NCBI GenBank assembly: GCA_050996405.1
Contig: JBPCRW010000148.1
Coordinates: forward strand, 1 to 6,292
DNA: 6,292 nucleotides
Origin: JBPCRW01 sp050996405
GTDB lineage: Bacteria > Acidobacteriota > Blastocatellia > Pyrinomonadales > Pyrinomonadaceae
Direction: 5' to 3'
The position numbers and the translations under genes were made by a program. The notes beneath the pieces were generated by a model. It was not told the DNA's origin and did not search any database. It saw nothing but the letters and a program-made list of their open reading frames with translations. Numbering within the stretch: position 1 is the first letter of the stretch; every line of letters starts with the position of its first letter. Positions 1-5,143 of this stretch are shown piece by piece.

Positions 1-433
1 TCAAAATTTCAAACCTTTCATCAATCAAATCAGCGAGAATCAAAAGCCCTTGCCTTTTGTCTGAAAAATCAACTTTATCAACCAAGTCCGCATATAAAAA
101 AGTCGTATGTCTGACAAAGTTCAAATACAAACCTTGCGCCCACATTTTACCGCCTAAAAGAATTTGAAATGCCGTGCTTGGAAAAGAAAAACTGTCTAAC
201 TGTTTATCGGTTAAAATCTTGGCTAACTTTCTTAATCTGACAGATGGATGCCTAAACCAATCTTTTTGATAGCGAATATAACCCAATGCTTCAAGCAAAC
301 AATCTTCTTGTATGTAAAAAACACTTTTTTGACGATAAAACTCGATGTGCGTGATTACACTTTGAGAATAAGGCGTAATCCAAACTAAAGGTAAATAAGA
401 AGATGTTTCTAAGCAGATATTTAATTTAGACAT
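1..433 (-). CDS. Unrecognised protein, possibly PIN-like, 3' end outside window (partial)
   Basis: From an ATG at 433 the minus strand stays open for 144 codons to the window edge, so the C-terminus is missing. I do not recognise the family. The N-terminus reads MSKLNICLETSSYLPLVW, followed about 30 residues later by FYIQEDCLLEALGYIR. A first beta-strand ending in an acidic residue, then a strand leading into a helix with Glu, resembles the start of PIN-domain nucleases, with Glu in place of the usual first Asp; this is a weak inference. No membrane segment or signal peptide is visible. The start overlaps the methyltransferase frame by 13 nt in a different frame and has no clear Shine-Dalgarno, so translation would depend on coupling. 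Sampled GC is about 36%, clearly below the glycan genes, which suggests acquired DNA. Plus-strand frames here are broken by stops. The frame is well supported, the function is not. Confidence 0.6.
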   Translation of the reverse strand, partial: MSKLNICLETSSYLPLVWITPYSQSVITHIEFYRQKSVFYIQEDCLLEALGYIRYQKDWFRHPSVRLRKLAKILTDKQLDSFSFPSTAFQILLGGKMWAQGLYLNFVRHTTFLYADLVDKVDFSDKRQGLLILADLIDERFEIL

Positions 434-918
434 TTTGTAAAATGAAACAATTCTTGACGAACCGCCATCCAATTTTTCTGCGCTCCAAAGCCGCGTTGAT
501 TTCTCATTGTGATAAATGAGCGCGGCTTAAAATTGGTTTCGCGCATCATCAACATAAAATCCGGCAAAGGCTGAAAACCGTTTCGCTGGTCTGCGCCGAG
601 CCAAACATAAAACGAACCGTTTTCTGCTAAAATTGATTCAATATTTTCCGTCCAAGTTTCGCACCATTTAATAAATTCGGAAACTTGCGTTTCTTGAAAA
701 GCGATGAAATTATATGGCGGATCTTGAATCGAAAGTGTCGCTTTTTCATCATTCATCAAACTTTCAACATCGGTTAAAGAAGCAATATCCAAACAACCGA
801 CGCGAAACTTTCCCGATTCATCTTTCCAAATCTCACCTTTCTGCAAACGGCAAAAAGGTAAAAGTTTTTCTTGAAGTTCAGGACTTTCATCAATTCTCGG
901 CAAAGGTTGATTTTTCAT
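421..918 (-). CDS. DNA methyltransferase (N4/N6, beta-class), C-terminally truncated
   Basis: This 165-residue protein carries the catalytic motif IV of amino-methyltransferases, DPPYN at residues 66-70, preceded by a strand (ATLSIQ). A motif V-like segment (ILAENGSFYVWLG) and a motif VIII-like segment ending ELFHFTK near the C-terminus follow. In the beta class the order is IV-VIII, target recognition domain, then motifs X and I. Here the protein ends right after the VIII-like segment, so the recognition domain and the FxGxG SAM-binding motif are absent. Family members are usually about 300 residues. No other frame downstream restores methyltransferase-like sequence, so this looks like a rearrangement junction rather than a point frameshift. 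The ATG at 918 has a good GAGGAA Shine-Dalgarno and lies 2 nt after the glycosyltransferase stop. It is probably inactive alone, unless a separate C-terminal half exists outside the window. The family call is firm and the loss of function is inferred. Confidence 0.82.
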   Translation of the reverse strand: MKNQPLPRIDESPELQEKLLPFCRLQKGEIWKDESGKFRVGCLDIASLTDVESLMNDEKATLSIQDPPYNFIAFQETQVSEFIKWCETWTENIESILAENGSFYVWLGADQRNGFQPLPDFMLMMRETNFKPRSFITMRNQRGFGAQKNWMAVRQELFHFTKCLN

Positions 919-920
919 AT

Positions 921-1940
921 TTATTCCTCAAACCCAATTTTCTCGCGCACGGCGTAAATCGCTTTGTCCTGCGATTCGTGATATGTTCGCACGAGCATTT
1001 CCGCCAGCAATCCCATCAAAATAAACTGAATCGAAATCGCAAACATCACGATGCACAGAACCGGCAGAGGCGTTTCGACGAAATCCGCCTGCAGGCGCGG
1101 AAATCCTAAACGTCCCGCAAGTTTTAGAAAAATCGCGTAGATTCCCGAAAAGATAGAAACGAAAAAAGCAATCATTCCGAAAGTGCCGAAAACGTAAATC
1201 GGTTTTGTTTGATACGAAGCCATAAATTTTATCGTCATCAAATCGAAAATGACTTTGACGGTGCGAGAAATTCCGTATTTCGATTTGCCCATCGTTCGGG
1301 CGTGATGGTCAACCGGAATTTCCGTGACTCTCGCTCCCGCCCAACTTGCGTAAATCGGAATAAAACGATGCATCTCGCCGTAAAGTTTGACATCCTGAAT
1401 CACGTCGCGGCGATACGCCTTGAGCGAACAACCGTAATCGTGAAGCGGAACGCCGCCGATTTTTGAAATCACGGAGTTGGCAATCCACGACGGAATTTTC
1501 CGTAAAACCAGCGCATCCTTCCGGTTTTTTCGCCAGCCGGAAACGACATCGTAGCCCTCGTTTAATTTTTCCAAAAGCCGCGCAATATCTTTCGGGTCAT
1601 TTTGCAAATCCGCATCCATCGGAATCAAAATTTCGCCGCGCGCCGCGTCAATTCCGGCAGACATCGCCGCCGTCTGCCCGTAATTTCGGCGCAGGGAAAT
1701 TACTCGAACGCGCGAATCTTCCGCCGCAATTTCGCGCAAAATTTTCAAACTCGAATCGGTCGAGCCATCGTCAACGTAAATCACTTCCGCTGTTTTGCCC
1801 AATGAATTTAACGCTTCGGAGATTTTCGCGTGCATCGGGCGCAGATTCTCTGCTTCGTTTAAGACGGGCAGAAACAAAGATAAAACGGGGCTTCCGATAG
1901 CGGCGGCTTTAATTGAATGTTTTGTTTGTAGTGAACTCAT
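921..1940 (-). CDS. Family-2 glycosyltransferase, DPM1/ArnC-like, membrane-anchored
   Basis: This 339-residue protein is an inverting GT-A glycosyltransferase that probably transfers a nucleotide sugar to a polyprenyl-phosphate carrier at the inner face of the cytoplasmic membrane. Visible motifs, counted from the ATG at 1940, are PVLNEAENL (25-33), VDDGSTD (56-62), the metal-binding DxD within MDADLQNDP (108-116), and DYGCSLKAYRR (168-178). Two hydrophobic segments at about 247-275 and 294-320 match the two C-terminal membrane helices of the DPM1/ArnC/GtrB subgroup, and the length is normal for it. A TTG at 1949 would add three residues, but I prefer the ATG; neither has a strong Shine-Dalgarno. 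The gene is complete and has the higher GC of the gmh genes. The sugar and acceptor cannot be read from sequence, so GtrB-like glucosylation, ArnC-like transfer or mannosylation all remain possible. Confidence 0.92.
   Translation of the reverse strand: MSSLQTKHSIKAAAIGSPVLSLFLPVLNEAENLRPMHAKISEALNSLGKTAEVIYVDDGSTDSSLKILREIAAEDSRVRVISLRRNYGQTAAMSAGIDAARGEILIPMDADLQNDPKDIARLLEKLNEGYDVVSGWRKNRKDALVLRKIPSWIANSVISKIGGVPLHDYGCSLKAYRRDVIQDVKLYGEMHRFIPIYASWAGARVTEIPVDHHARTMGKSKYGISRTVKVIFDLMTIKFMASYQTKPIYVFGTFGMIAFFVSIFSGIYAIFLKLAGRLGFPRLQADFVETPLPVLCIVMFAISIQFILMGLLAEMLVRTYHESQDKAIYAVREKIGFEE
924..929 (-). promoter_or_regulatory. Ribosome binding site of the methyltransferase gene
   Basis: GAGGAA sits 5 nt upstream of the ATG at 918. 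It overlaps the last two sense codons of the glycosyltransferase gene, whose TAA falls between the site and the ATG. This fixes the methyltransferase start and implies translational coupling of the two genes. Confidence 0.7.
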
Positions 1941-1971
1941 TCTAATCAAGTTTAGATCTTACACGACTGAG

Positions 1972-2042
1972 TGCGGAAATACGCACGACCGTCGAATATC
2001 TTTTGGAACTTTGCGCGCTCGACTTTCGTGCGTGTTTCCGCA
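1972..2042. repeat. Long imperfect inverted repeat (stem-loop) upstream of the glycosyltransferase
   Basis: The arms 1972-1988 (tgcggaaatacgcacga) and 2026-2042 (tcgtgcgtgtttccgca) are complementary at 16 of 17 positions. After a 2-nt mismatch the stem continues with gtcga (1991-1995) pairing with tcgac (2019-2023). The single mismatch is a tolerated G-U pair in plus-strand RNA but an A-C mismatch in minus-strand RNA. There is no T-run after either end, so it is not a standard intrinsic terminator. It could be a REP/MITE-like repeat, a regulatory RNA structure, or a degenerate element end. Confidence 0.75.
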
Positions 2043-2100
2043 AAATTGAATGCTAAATTTATTCCTTGAGCCTGAATATATTTTTTTGTGTGCTTTACCA

Positions 2101-2115
2101 TCATTACAGTAATGA
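2101..2115. repeat. 15-bp palindrome, operator-like
   Basis: The sequence tcattacagtaatga is a perfect 7-bp inverted repeat around one central base. It lies outside the IS, about 160 bp upstream of the glycosyltransferase start, where a dimeric repressor could bind. No matching second copy is seen in the window. The regulatory role is inference only. Confidence 0.35.
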
Positions 2116-2142
2116 CATCTCTTACAGGATGCGGAAACTATT

Positions 2143-2163
2143 ATGCGAATCATTAGTTGAAAA
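2143..2163 (+). repeat. Left terminal inverted repeat of the IS
   Basis: Reading inward from ATGCGAATCA through TAGTTGAAAA, this 21-bp arm matches the reverse complement of 3061-3081 at 20 positions; the single difference is T here against G at the eleventh base. Homology stops immediately outside, which supports this boundary. Confidence 0.85.
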
Positions 2164-2200
2164 GACAGACAAACCGGTTGATTGGTAGAATTTTCTTACT

Positions 2201-3074
2201 ATGGAAAATCAACTGATTCAACTTTATCTATTTGTCTGTCAAATTTACGATACTCGTTCCCAAACTTGTTTTCAACGCGCAAGTAATAATTCCGAACCCG
2301 ACTTTGCTGACCAAGAACTCGTCTGCATTTGGTTTTTCGGGCATCTCAATGACAAATTCCAAAAAAAACAAATCTACCATTTTATCCGTGATTACTGGGC
2401 TGAGTGGTTTCCTCGCCTGCCGAGTTATCAAACTTTCTGTTATCGCTTTAACCTGTTAGAGCAAACCTTCCAAAGCATCGGTGCCGAATTGAGAGAACAT
2501 CTGCACGTCGCCCAAACTCCCGAACTCGACCACCTGATTGACTCGTTTCCGGTGATGCTCGCCCAAAACGGACACGCTTATTCAGCATGAGTTGCCCGCC
2601 AGACGAGCCGATCTCGGTTATTGCGCGAAGAAAACTTATTTTCACGGCGTTCGTCTGCACACCATTGCGATGCGACGCTTTGCACAATTGCCGTCGTCTT
2701 CACAAATCTGGCTCTGTGAAGCCTCACATCACGATCTGACTATCGCCAAAGAACAACACCTTGCCTTGCCCAATACCACGCTAATTGCCGACCTCGCCTA
2801 TCCCGAAGCGGAGTTTGAAAACTTTCTCGCCCAACAAAATACTTTGCTCTACAGCGGACGGAAAAAGCCGAAAGACGCAGACTTAACCAAATTTGAAAAA
2901 TATCACAACCGCTTAATCAGCAAATTCCGCCAACCAATTGAAAGCCTTTTTAACTGGATTAACGAGAAAACCAATATCCAAACCGCTTCCAAAGTTCGCT
3001 CATCAGAAGGCTTACTGTTACACTGTTGGGGAAAACTGGCAGTGGCTTTCTTTCTGCTCGTTTTCAACTACTGA
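2201..3074 (+). pseudogene. IS982-like transposase, broken by a stop codon and a frameshift
   Basis: Two consecutive frames make up one DDE transposase. The first (2201-2590) gives the N-terminal helical part and the first catalytic Asp in HLIDSFPVML, then ends at TGA 2588-2590. Reading through that stop gives VARQT, after which the match moves to the +1 frame, giving ADLGYCAKKTYFHGVRLH. That frame continues to 3074 with the second Asp in LIADLAYPE and the catalytic Glu in QPIESLFNWINEKT. The total of 874 nt is one more than a multiple of three, so one extra base near 2606-2612 plus a nonsense change (TGA, perhaps from CGA) explains it, and the repaired protein is about 290 residues. An in-frame stop together with a shift argues against programmed frameshifting, and I see no slippery run. 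The remaining sequence is well kept, so inactivation looks recent. A TTG at 2592 could in theory start the second part, but that is unlikely to be meaningful. Confidence 0.85.
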
Positions 3075-3081
3075 TTCGCAT
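3061..3081 (-). repeat. Right terminal inverted repeat of the IS
   Basis: This arm is the partner of the left terminal repeat. It contains the last codons and the TGA stop of the transposase frame, so the coding region runs right into the element end. Confidence 0.85.
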
Positions 3082-3172
3082 TATTAATAATAATTAAGGA
3101 TTTCTAAAATTAGCTAAAGGCAATTACAGAATTTCGCATCTGCTGATTCAAGTAATTCGACAATCGTCTTTA

Positions 3173-3193
3173 TTTTGGCTGGCAAGCCGAAAA
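3173..3193 (-). terminator. Weak hairpin downstream of gmhA
   Basis: On the minus strand TTTT-C-GGCT, loop TGCC, AGCC-AAAA can fold with one bulged C, starting 10 nt after the gmhA stop. There is no U-run after it, so termination is uncertain. It is the only stem-loop I see between gmhA and the IS, where the rfbC-gmhB-gmhA transcript might be expected to end. Confidence 0.25.
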
Positions 3194-3203
3194 TTTTAAA
3201 ATC

Positions 3204-3845
3204 TTAATCCGTTTCCGACTTCTGAGAAAATTTTAAATTAAACAAAGCAAGTTCGACCAGAGCGCACAAAATATGTCCGACGGCGATATGCGATTCCTGT
3301 ATAAACTGCGTATCGTCGCTCGGAATTTTAACAATCGCGTCGGCGACATTAACCATCTGCCCGCCACTTGCGCCGGTTAAAGCAATCGTTTTTATATTAT
3401 TCTCGCGGGCATACTGCAACGCGCAGAAAACGTTTTTCGAGTTGCCGCTCGTGCTGATTCCGATAACGCAATCACCCCGACGACCGAGAGCCTGCACTTG
3501 CCGCTCGAAAATTCCTTCAAAACCGAAATCGTTGGCGTTCGCGGTAATGAACGATGTGTCGGTTGTCAGCGCAATCGCCGGAAGTCCGGGACGCACAAAA
3601 TCCTGCGTTAAAACGCTCGTAAATTCGGCGGCGATATGCTGGCAGTCCGCCGCGCTGCCGCCGTTTCCGCACAGCAGAATTTTGCCGTCCGTTTCCAGAC
3701 ATTCGATTAAAATTCGGGCGGCGCGCGCGATGTCGTCGGCGCATTTTTCGGCGGTCGCTTCTTTGACTTCGATGCTCCGCAGAAAATGTCGGCGGGCGAT
3801 TTTCGCCATTGAATCGAGCGTTAAATTATTCGGTGCTGATGCCAT
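3204..3845 (-). CDS. gmhA: Sedoheptulose-7-phosphate isomerase (phosphoheptose isomerase)
   Basis: This 213-residue cytoplasmic SIS-domain enzyme converts D-sedoheptulose 7-phosphate to D-glycero-D-manno-heptose 7-phosphate, the first step towards nucleotide-activated heptose for LPS core, capsule or S-layer glycans. Visible motifs are CGNGGSAADCQHIAAEF (59-75), GISTSGNSKNV (129-139), TGASGG (157-162) and ESHIAVGHI (184-192). Glu74 and His191 align by eye with the catalytic Glu65 and His180 of the E. coli enzyme. The N-terminus is roughly 9 residues longer than in E. coli (192 residues in total). The ATG at 3845 is chosen because GGAG lies 4 nt upstream. It overlaps the end of gmhB by 20 nt, so the two are almost certainly translationally coupled. 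SIS proteins such as DiaA are similar, but the gmhB neighbour and full motif set favour GmhA. Confidence 0.94.
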   Translation of the reverse strand: MASAPNNLTLDSMAKIARRHFLRSIEVKEATAEKCADDIARAARILIECLETDGKILLCGNGGSAADCQHIAAEFTSVLTQDFVRPGLPAIALTTDTSFITANANDFGFEGIFERQVQALGRRGDCVIGISTSGNSKNVFCALQYARENNIKTIALTGASGGQMVNVADAIVKIPSDDTQFIQESHIAVGHILCALVELALFNLKFSQKSETD

Positions 3846-4386
3846 CTTTCTCCAAAATTTCTTTAATCAAACGCGCCGCCTCAAAAAGATTTCCGGCGAT
3901 GTAATCGGGTTTTGTTTCGCTTTCCGTTTCGGTCATTTTGCCGTAGCCCGTGCGGACTAAAATCGTCGTCGCGCCAATGTTTTTTCCGAGTTCAATATCA
4001 CAAACATTGTCGCCGATAACGAAGGATTTTGACAGGTCGGCGTTAAATTCCGTCGCGGCGCGTTTCGCCATTCCCGGCATCGGTTTGCGGCAATTACATT
4101 TATCTTCCGGCGCGTGCGGGCAGAAATAAATCGCGTCAACATTCGTTCCGTTTTCTCGCAAAACTTCGCGCAGGCGATTGTGAATTTCGACGAGCCGCGC
4201 CGCATCGAAAAATCCGCGCCCGATTCCCGATTGATTCGTGACGACGACGATTCGCAAATCCAAATTCCGCAAAATCCTGATGCCGTCCGCCGACTGCGGA
4301 ATCAATTCGATTTGGTCGGGCGCGGACAGATAATTCTGCTCGACGTTCAGCGTTCCGTCGCGGTCAATTAAAACAAGGCGCGTCAT
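3826..4386 (-). CDS. gmhB: D-glycero-D-manno-heptose-1,7-bisphosphate 7-phosphatase
   Basis: This 186-residue HAD-superfamily phosphatase removes the 7-phosphate from heptose 1,7-bisphosphate, giving heptose 1-phosphate ready for nucleotidyl activation. HAD motif I is DRDGTL with nucleophile Asp8 and acid/base Asp10; motif II is VVTNQSG (48-54, Thr50); Lys101 in CRKP is motif III; GDNVCD (125-130) is motif IV. The family's zinc site is present as Cys89, His91, Cys97 and Cys99. The loop between His91 and Cys97 is short (five residues), whereas the E. coli enzyme as I recall it has a longer loop. Histidinol-phosphate phosphatases share this fold and zinc site, but the overlap with gmhA makes the heptose role much more likely. 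It starts 31 nt after the rfbC stop, so it is probably in the same transcript. The Shine-Dalgarno is weak (GACG directly before the ATG). Confidence 0.93.
   Translation of the reverse strand: MTRLVLIDRDGTLNVEQNYLSAPDQIELIPQSADGIRILRNLDLRIVVVTNQSGIGRGFFDAARLVEIHNRLREVLRENGTNVDAIYFCPHAPEDKCNCRKPMPGMAKRAATEFNADLSKSFVIGDNVCDIELGKNIGATTILVRTGYGKMTETESETKPDYIAGNLFEAARLIKEILEKDGISTE
3850..3853 (-). promoter_or_regulatory. Ribosome binding site of gmhA
   Basis: GGAG lies 4 nt before the ATG at 3845, inside the gmhB coding region. It supports this start over the internal ATG at codon 13 (MAKIARRH). Confidence 0.6.
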
Positions 4387-4417
4387 TCGTCAAAAATAAC
4401 ATTCCGTGCCGCAGAAA

Positions 4418-4963
4418 TTAAAACGGCGAAACGAAATCCTTCAAAAACGGCAATTCCGAATCACGAATTGATAAAACAGGTTTTTCGACTTTCCAATCAA
4501 TTCCGAGATTAGTGTCGTTCCAGCGGATTCCTCGTTCGGCTTCCGGAGCGTAAAAGTTATCAACTTTGTACTGCACAATCACGCTTTCGGTCAAAGTGCA
4601 AAATCCGTGCGCGAAACCCTGCGGAATGTAAATCGATTTACAGTTTTCTTCCGATAAACGAATCGCGTCCCACTGCCCGAAGGTTTCCGAATTTTTCCGC
4701 AAATCAACAAAAACATCGAGAATTTTCCCGCGCGCGACACGCAAAAGTTTCGTCTGTGCAAACGGCGGAATTTGAAAATGAAGCCCGCGAATCGTCTGCG
4801 ATTTTGCGGACAGCGATTGATTTTCCTGCGTCCAATCAACCTGCAATCCGTGTTCGGCAAAAACCTTTCGACTATAAGTTTCCATAAAATAGCCGCGCGA
4901 ATCGCCGATGCGGTTCGGTGTAATTTCAAATGTTCCTGCAAGTTTGAGCGATTTTATGTCCAA
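4418..4963 (-). CDS. rfbC: dTDP-4-dehydrorhamnose 3,5-epimerase
   Basis: This cytoplasmic cupin enzyme of 181 residues (also called RmlC) epimerises dTDP-4-keto-6-deoxy-glucose at C3 and C5 on the way to dTDP-L-rhamnose. The family pattern is nearly complete: GDSRGYFMETY (20-30), QENQSLSAK (46-54), TIRGLHFQ (57-64) with catalytic His62, KLLRV followed by DVFVDLR (83-89), YIPQGFAHGF (112-121), conserved Tyr132 and Tyr138, and Asp168, which probably pairs with His62. It starts with TTG at 4963, supported by AAGGA 9 nt upstream; I see no in-frame ATG nearby and the distance to GDSRG matches the family. No rfbA, rfbB or rfbD is in the window, so the other rhamnose enzymes must be elsewhere. It is followed at 31 nt by gmhB, apparently in one operon. 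A 3-epimerase or 3,5-epimerase for another deoxysugar cannot be excluded. Confidence 0.94.
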   Translation of the reverse strand: MDIKSLKLAGTFEITPNRIGDSRGYFMETYSRKVFAEHGLQVDWTQENQSLSAKSQTIRGLHFQIPPFAQTKLLRVARGKILDVFVDLRKNSETFGQWDAIRLSEENCKSIYIPQGFAHGFCTLTESVIVQYKVDNFYAPEAERGIRWNDTNLGIDWKVEKPVLSIRDSELPFLKDFVSPF

Positions 4964-4972
4964 GCGGGAATT

Positions 4973-4977
4973 TCCTT
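4973..4977 (-). promoter_or_regulatory. Ribosome binding site of rfbC
   Basis: AAGGA (within GAAGGAAA) lies 9 nt before the TTG codon at 4963. It decides the non-ATG start of rfbC. Confidence 0.55.
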
Positions 4978-4990
4978 CAATACAAATAAT

Positions 4991-5040
4991 TTGAGGATTG
5001 CCGCCGCTATTTTGGAAAAATTATAAGCGCAAGTCCTCAA
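4991..5040. repeat. Imperfect inverted repeat around the putative rfbC promoter
   Basis: The arms ttgaggattgc (4991-5001) and gcaagtcctcaa (5029-5040) are complementary over 11 bp if one base is bulged; the outer seven, ttgagga/tcctcaa, are exact. The repeat encloses the -10-like box at 5020-5025 and the expected transcription start. It could be an operator or part of a leader structure. The regulator is unknown. Confidence 0.35.
5020..5025 (-). promoter_or_regulatory. Putative -10 box for the rfbC-gmhB-gmhA operon
   Basis: TATAAT on the minus strand exactly matches the sigma-70 -10 consensus and lies about 55 nt before the rfbC start. No good -35 is found at 16-18 bp spacing (AATTTT at 17), and there is no extended -10 TG. 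It is the best promoter candidate in the 180-bp gap. Confidence 0.35.
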
Positions 5041-5120
5041 ACAAAATTCTATCTTCCAATTTCCATTCCAGTCAAACGGGCGATTCTTCTCAATAAATTG
5101 CTTTTGCTTTTTCCGCCATT

Positions 5121-5143
5121 CTGAAAAGTATCTTATTTTTCAG
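5121..5143 (-). terminator. Hairpin directly after the membrane-protein gene
   Basis: Immediately after the TGA at 5144-5146, ctgaaaa and ttttcag form the base of a 10-bp stem with one mismatch and a 3-nt loop. The stem is AT-rich and no U-run follows on the minus strand, so it may be a weak terminator or an mRNA-end structure. Confidence 0.3.

Larger units (their letters stand above)
2143..3081 (+). mobile_element. IS982-like insertion sequence, inactivated
   Basis: The element is bounded by 21-bp terminal inverted repeats matching at 20 positions and contains a single transposase reading frame broken in the middle. Its length of 939 bp and a reconstructed transposase of about 290 residues fit the IS982 family. 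The possible target duplication is TATT, at 2139-2142 on the left and 3082-3085 on the right; four AT-rich bases could match by chance. A TGGTAGAAT extended -10-like sequence at 2183-2191 lies just before the transposase ATG. The element sits between gmhA and the glycosyltransferase gene, opposite in orientation to both, and interrupts no recognisable gene. Family assignment rests on protein resemblance from memory; the ends do not begin with the AC that I associate with IS982 family ends, so a related DDE group is possible. Confidence 0.8.

Noticed and set aside
714..1109. Plus-strand ORF opposite the methyltransferase and glycosyltransferase
   Set aside because: It spans two genes on the other strand with clear motifs and has no recognisable features; it is a shadow frame.
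1463..1900. Plus-strand 145-codon ORF opposite the glycosyltransferase
   Set aside because: The product is rich in Arg, Ser and Pro with no domain, as expected from the antisense of a GC-rich gene; the minus frame carries DxD and other GT2 motifs.
1941..1949. TTG at 1949 as the glycosyltransferase start
   Set aside because: An ATG lies three codons further on at 1940 and neither has a better Shine-Dalgarno, so the ATG is preferred.
1959..2153. Minus-strand 64-codon ORF in the spacer
   Set aside because: It crosses the IS boundary and the long inverted repeat, with a composition unlike a real protein and no Shine-Dalgarno; likely chance.
2585..2620. Programmed frameshift in the transposase
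   Set aside because: No slippery heptamer is visible, and a +1 shift would also need to bypass an in-frame TGA; mutation is simpler.
3442..3960. Plus-strand 172-codon ORF opposite gmhA and gmhB
   Set aside because: It crosses the gmhA-gmhB overlap and has no motif; the minus-strand frames are full-length known enzymes.
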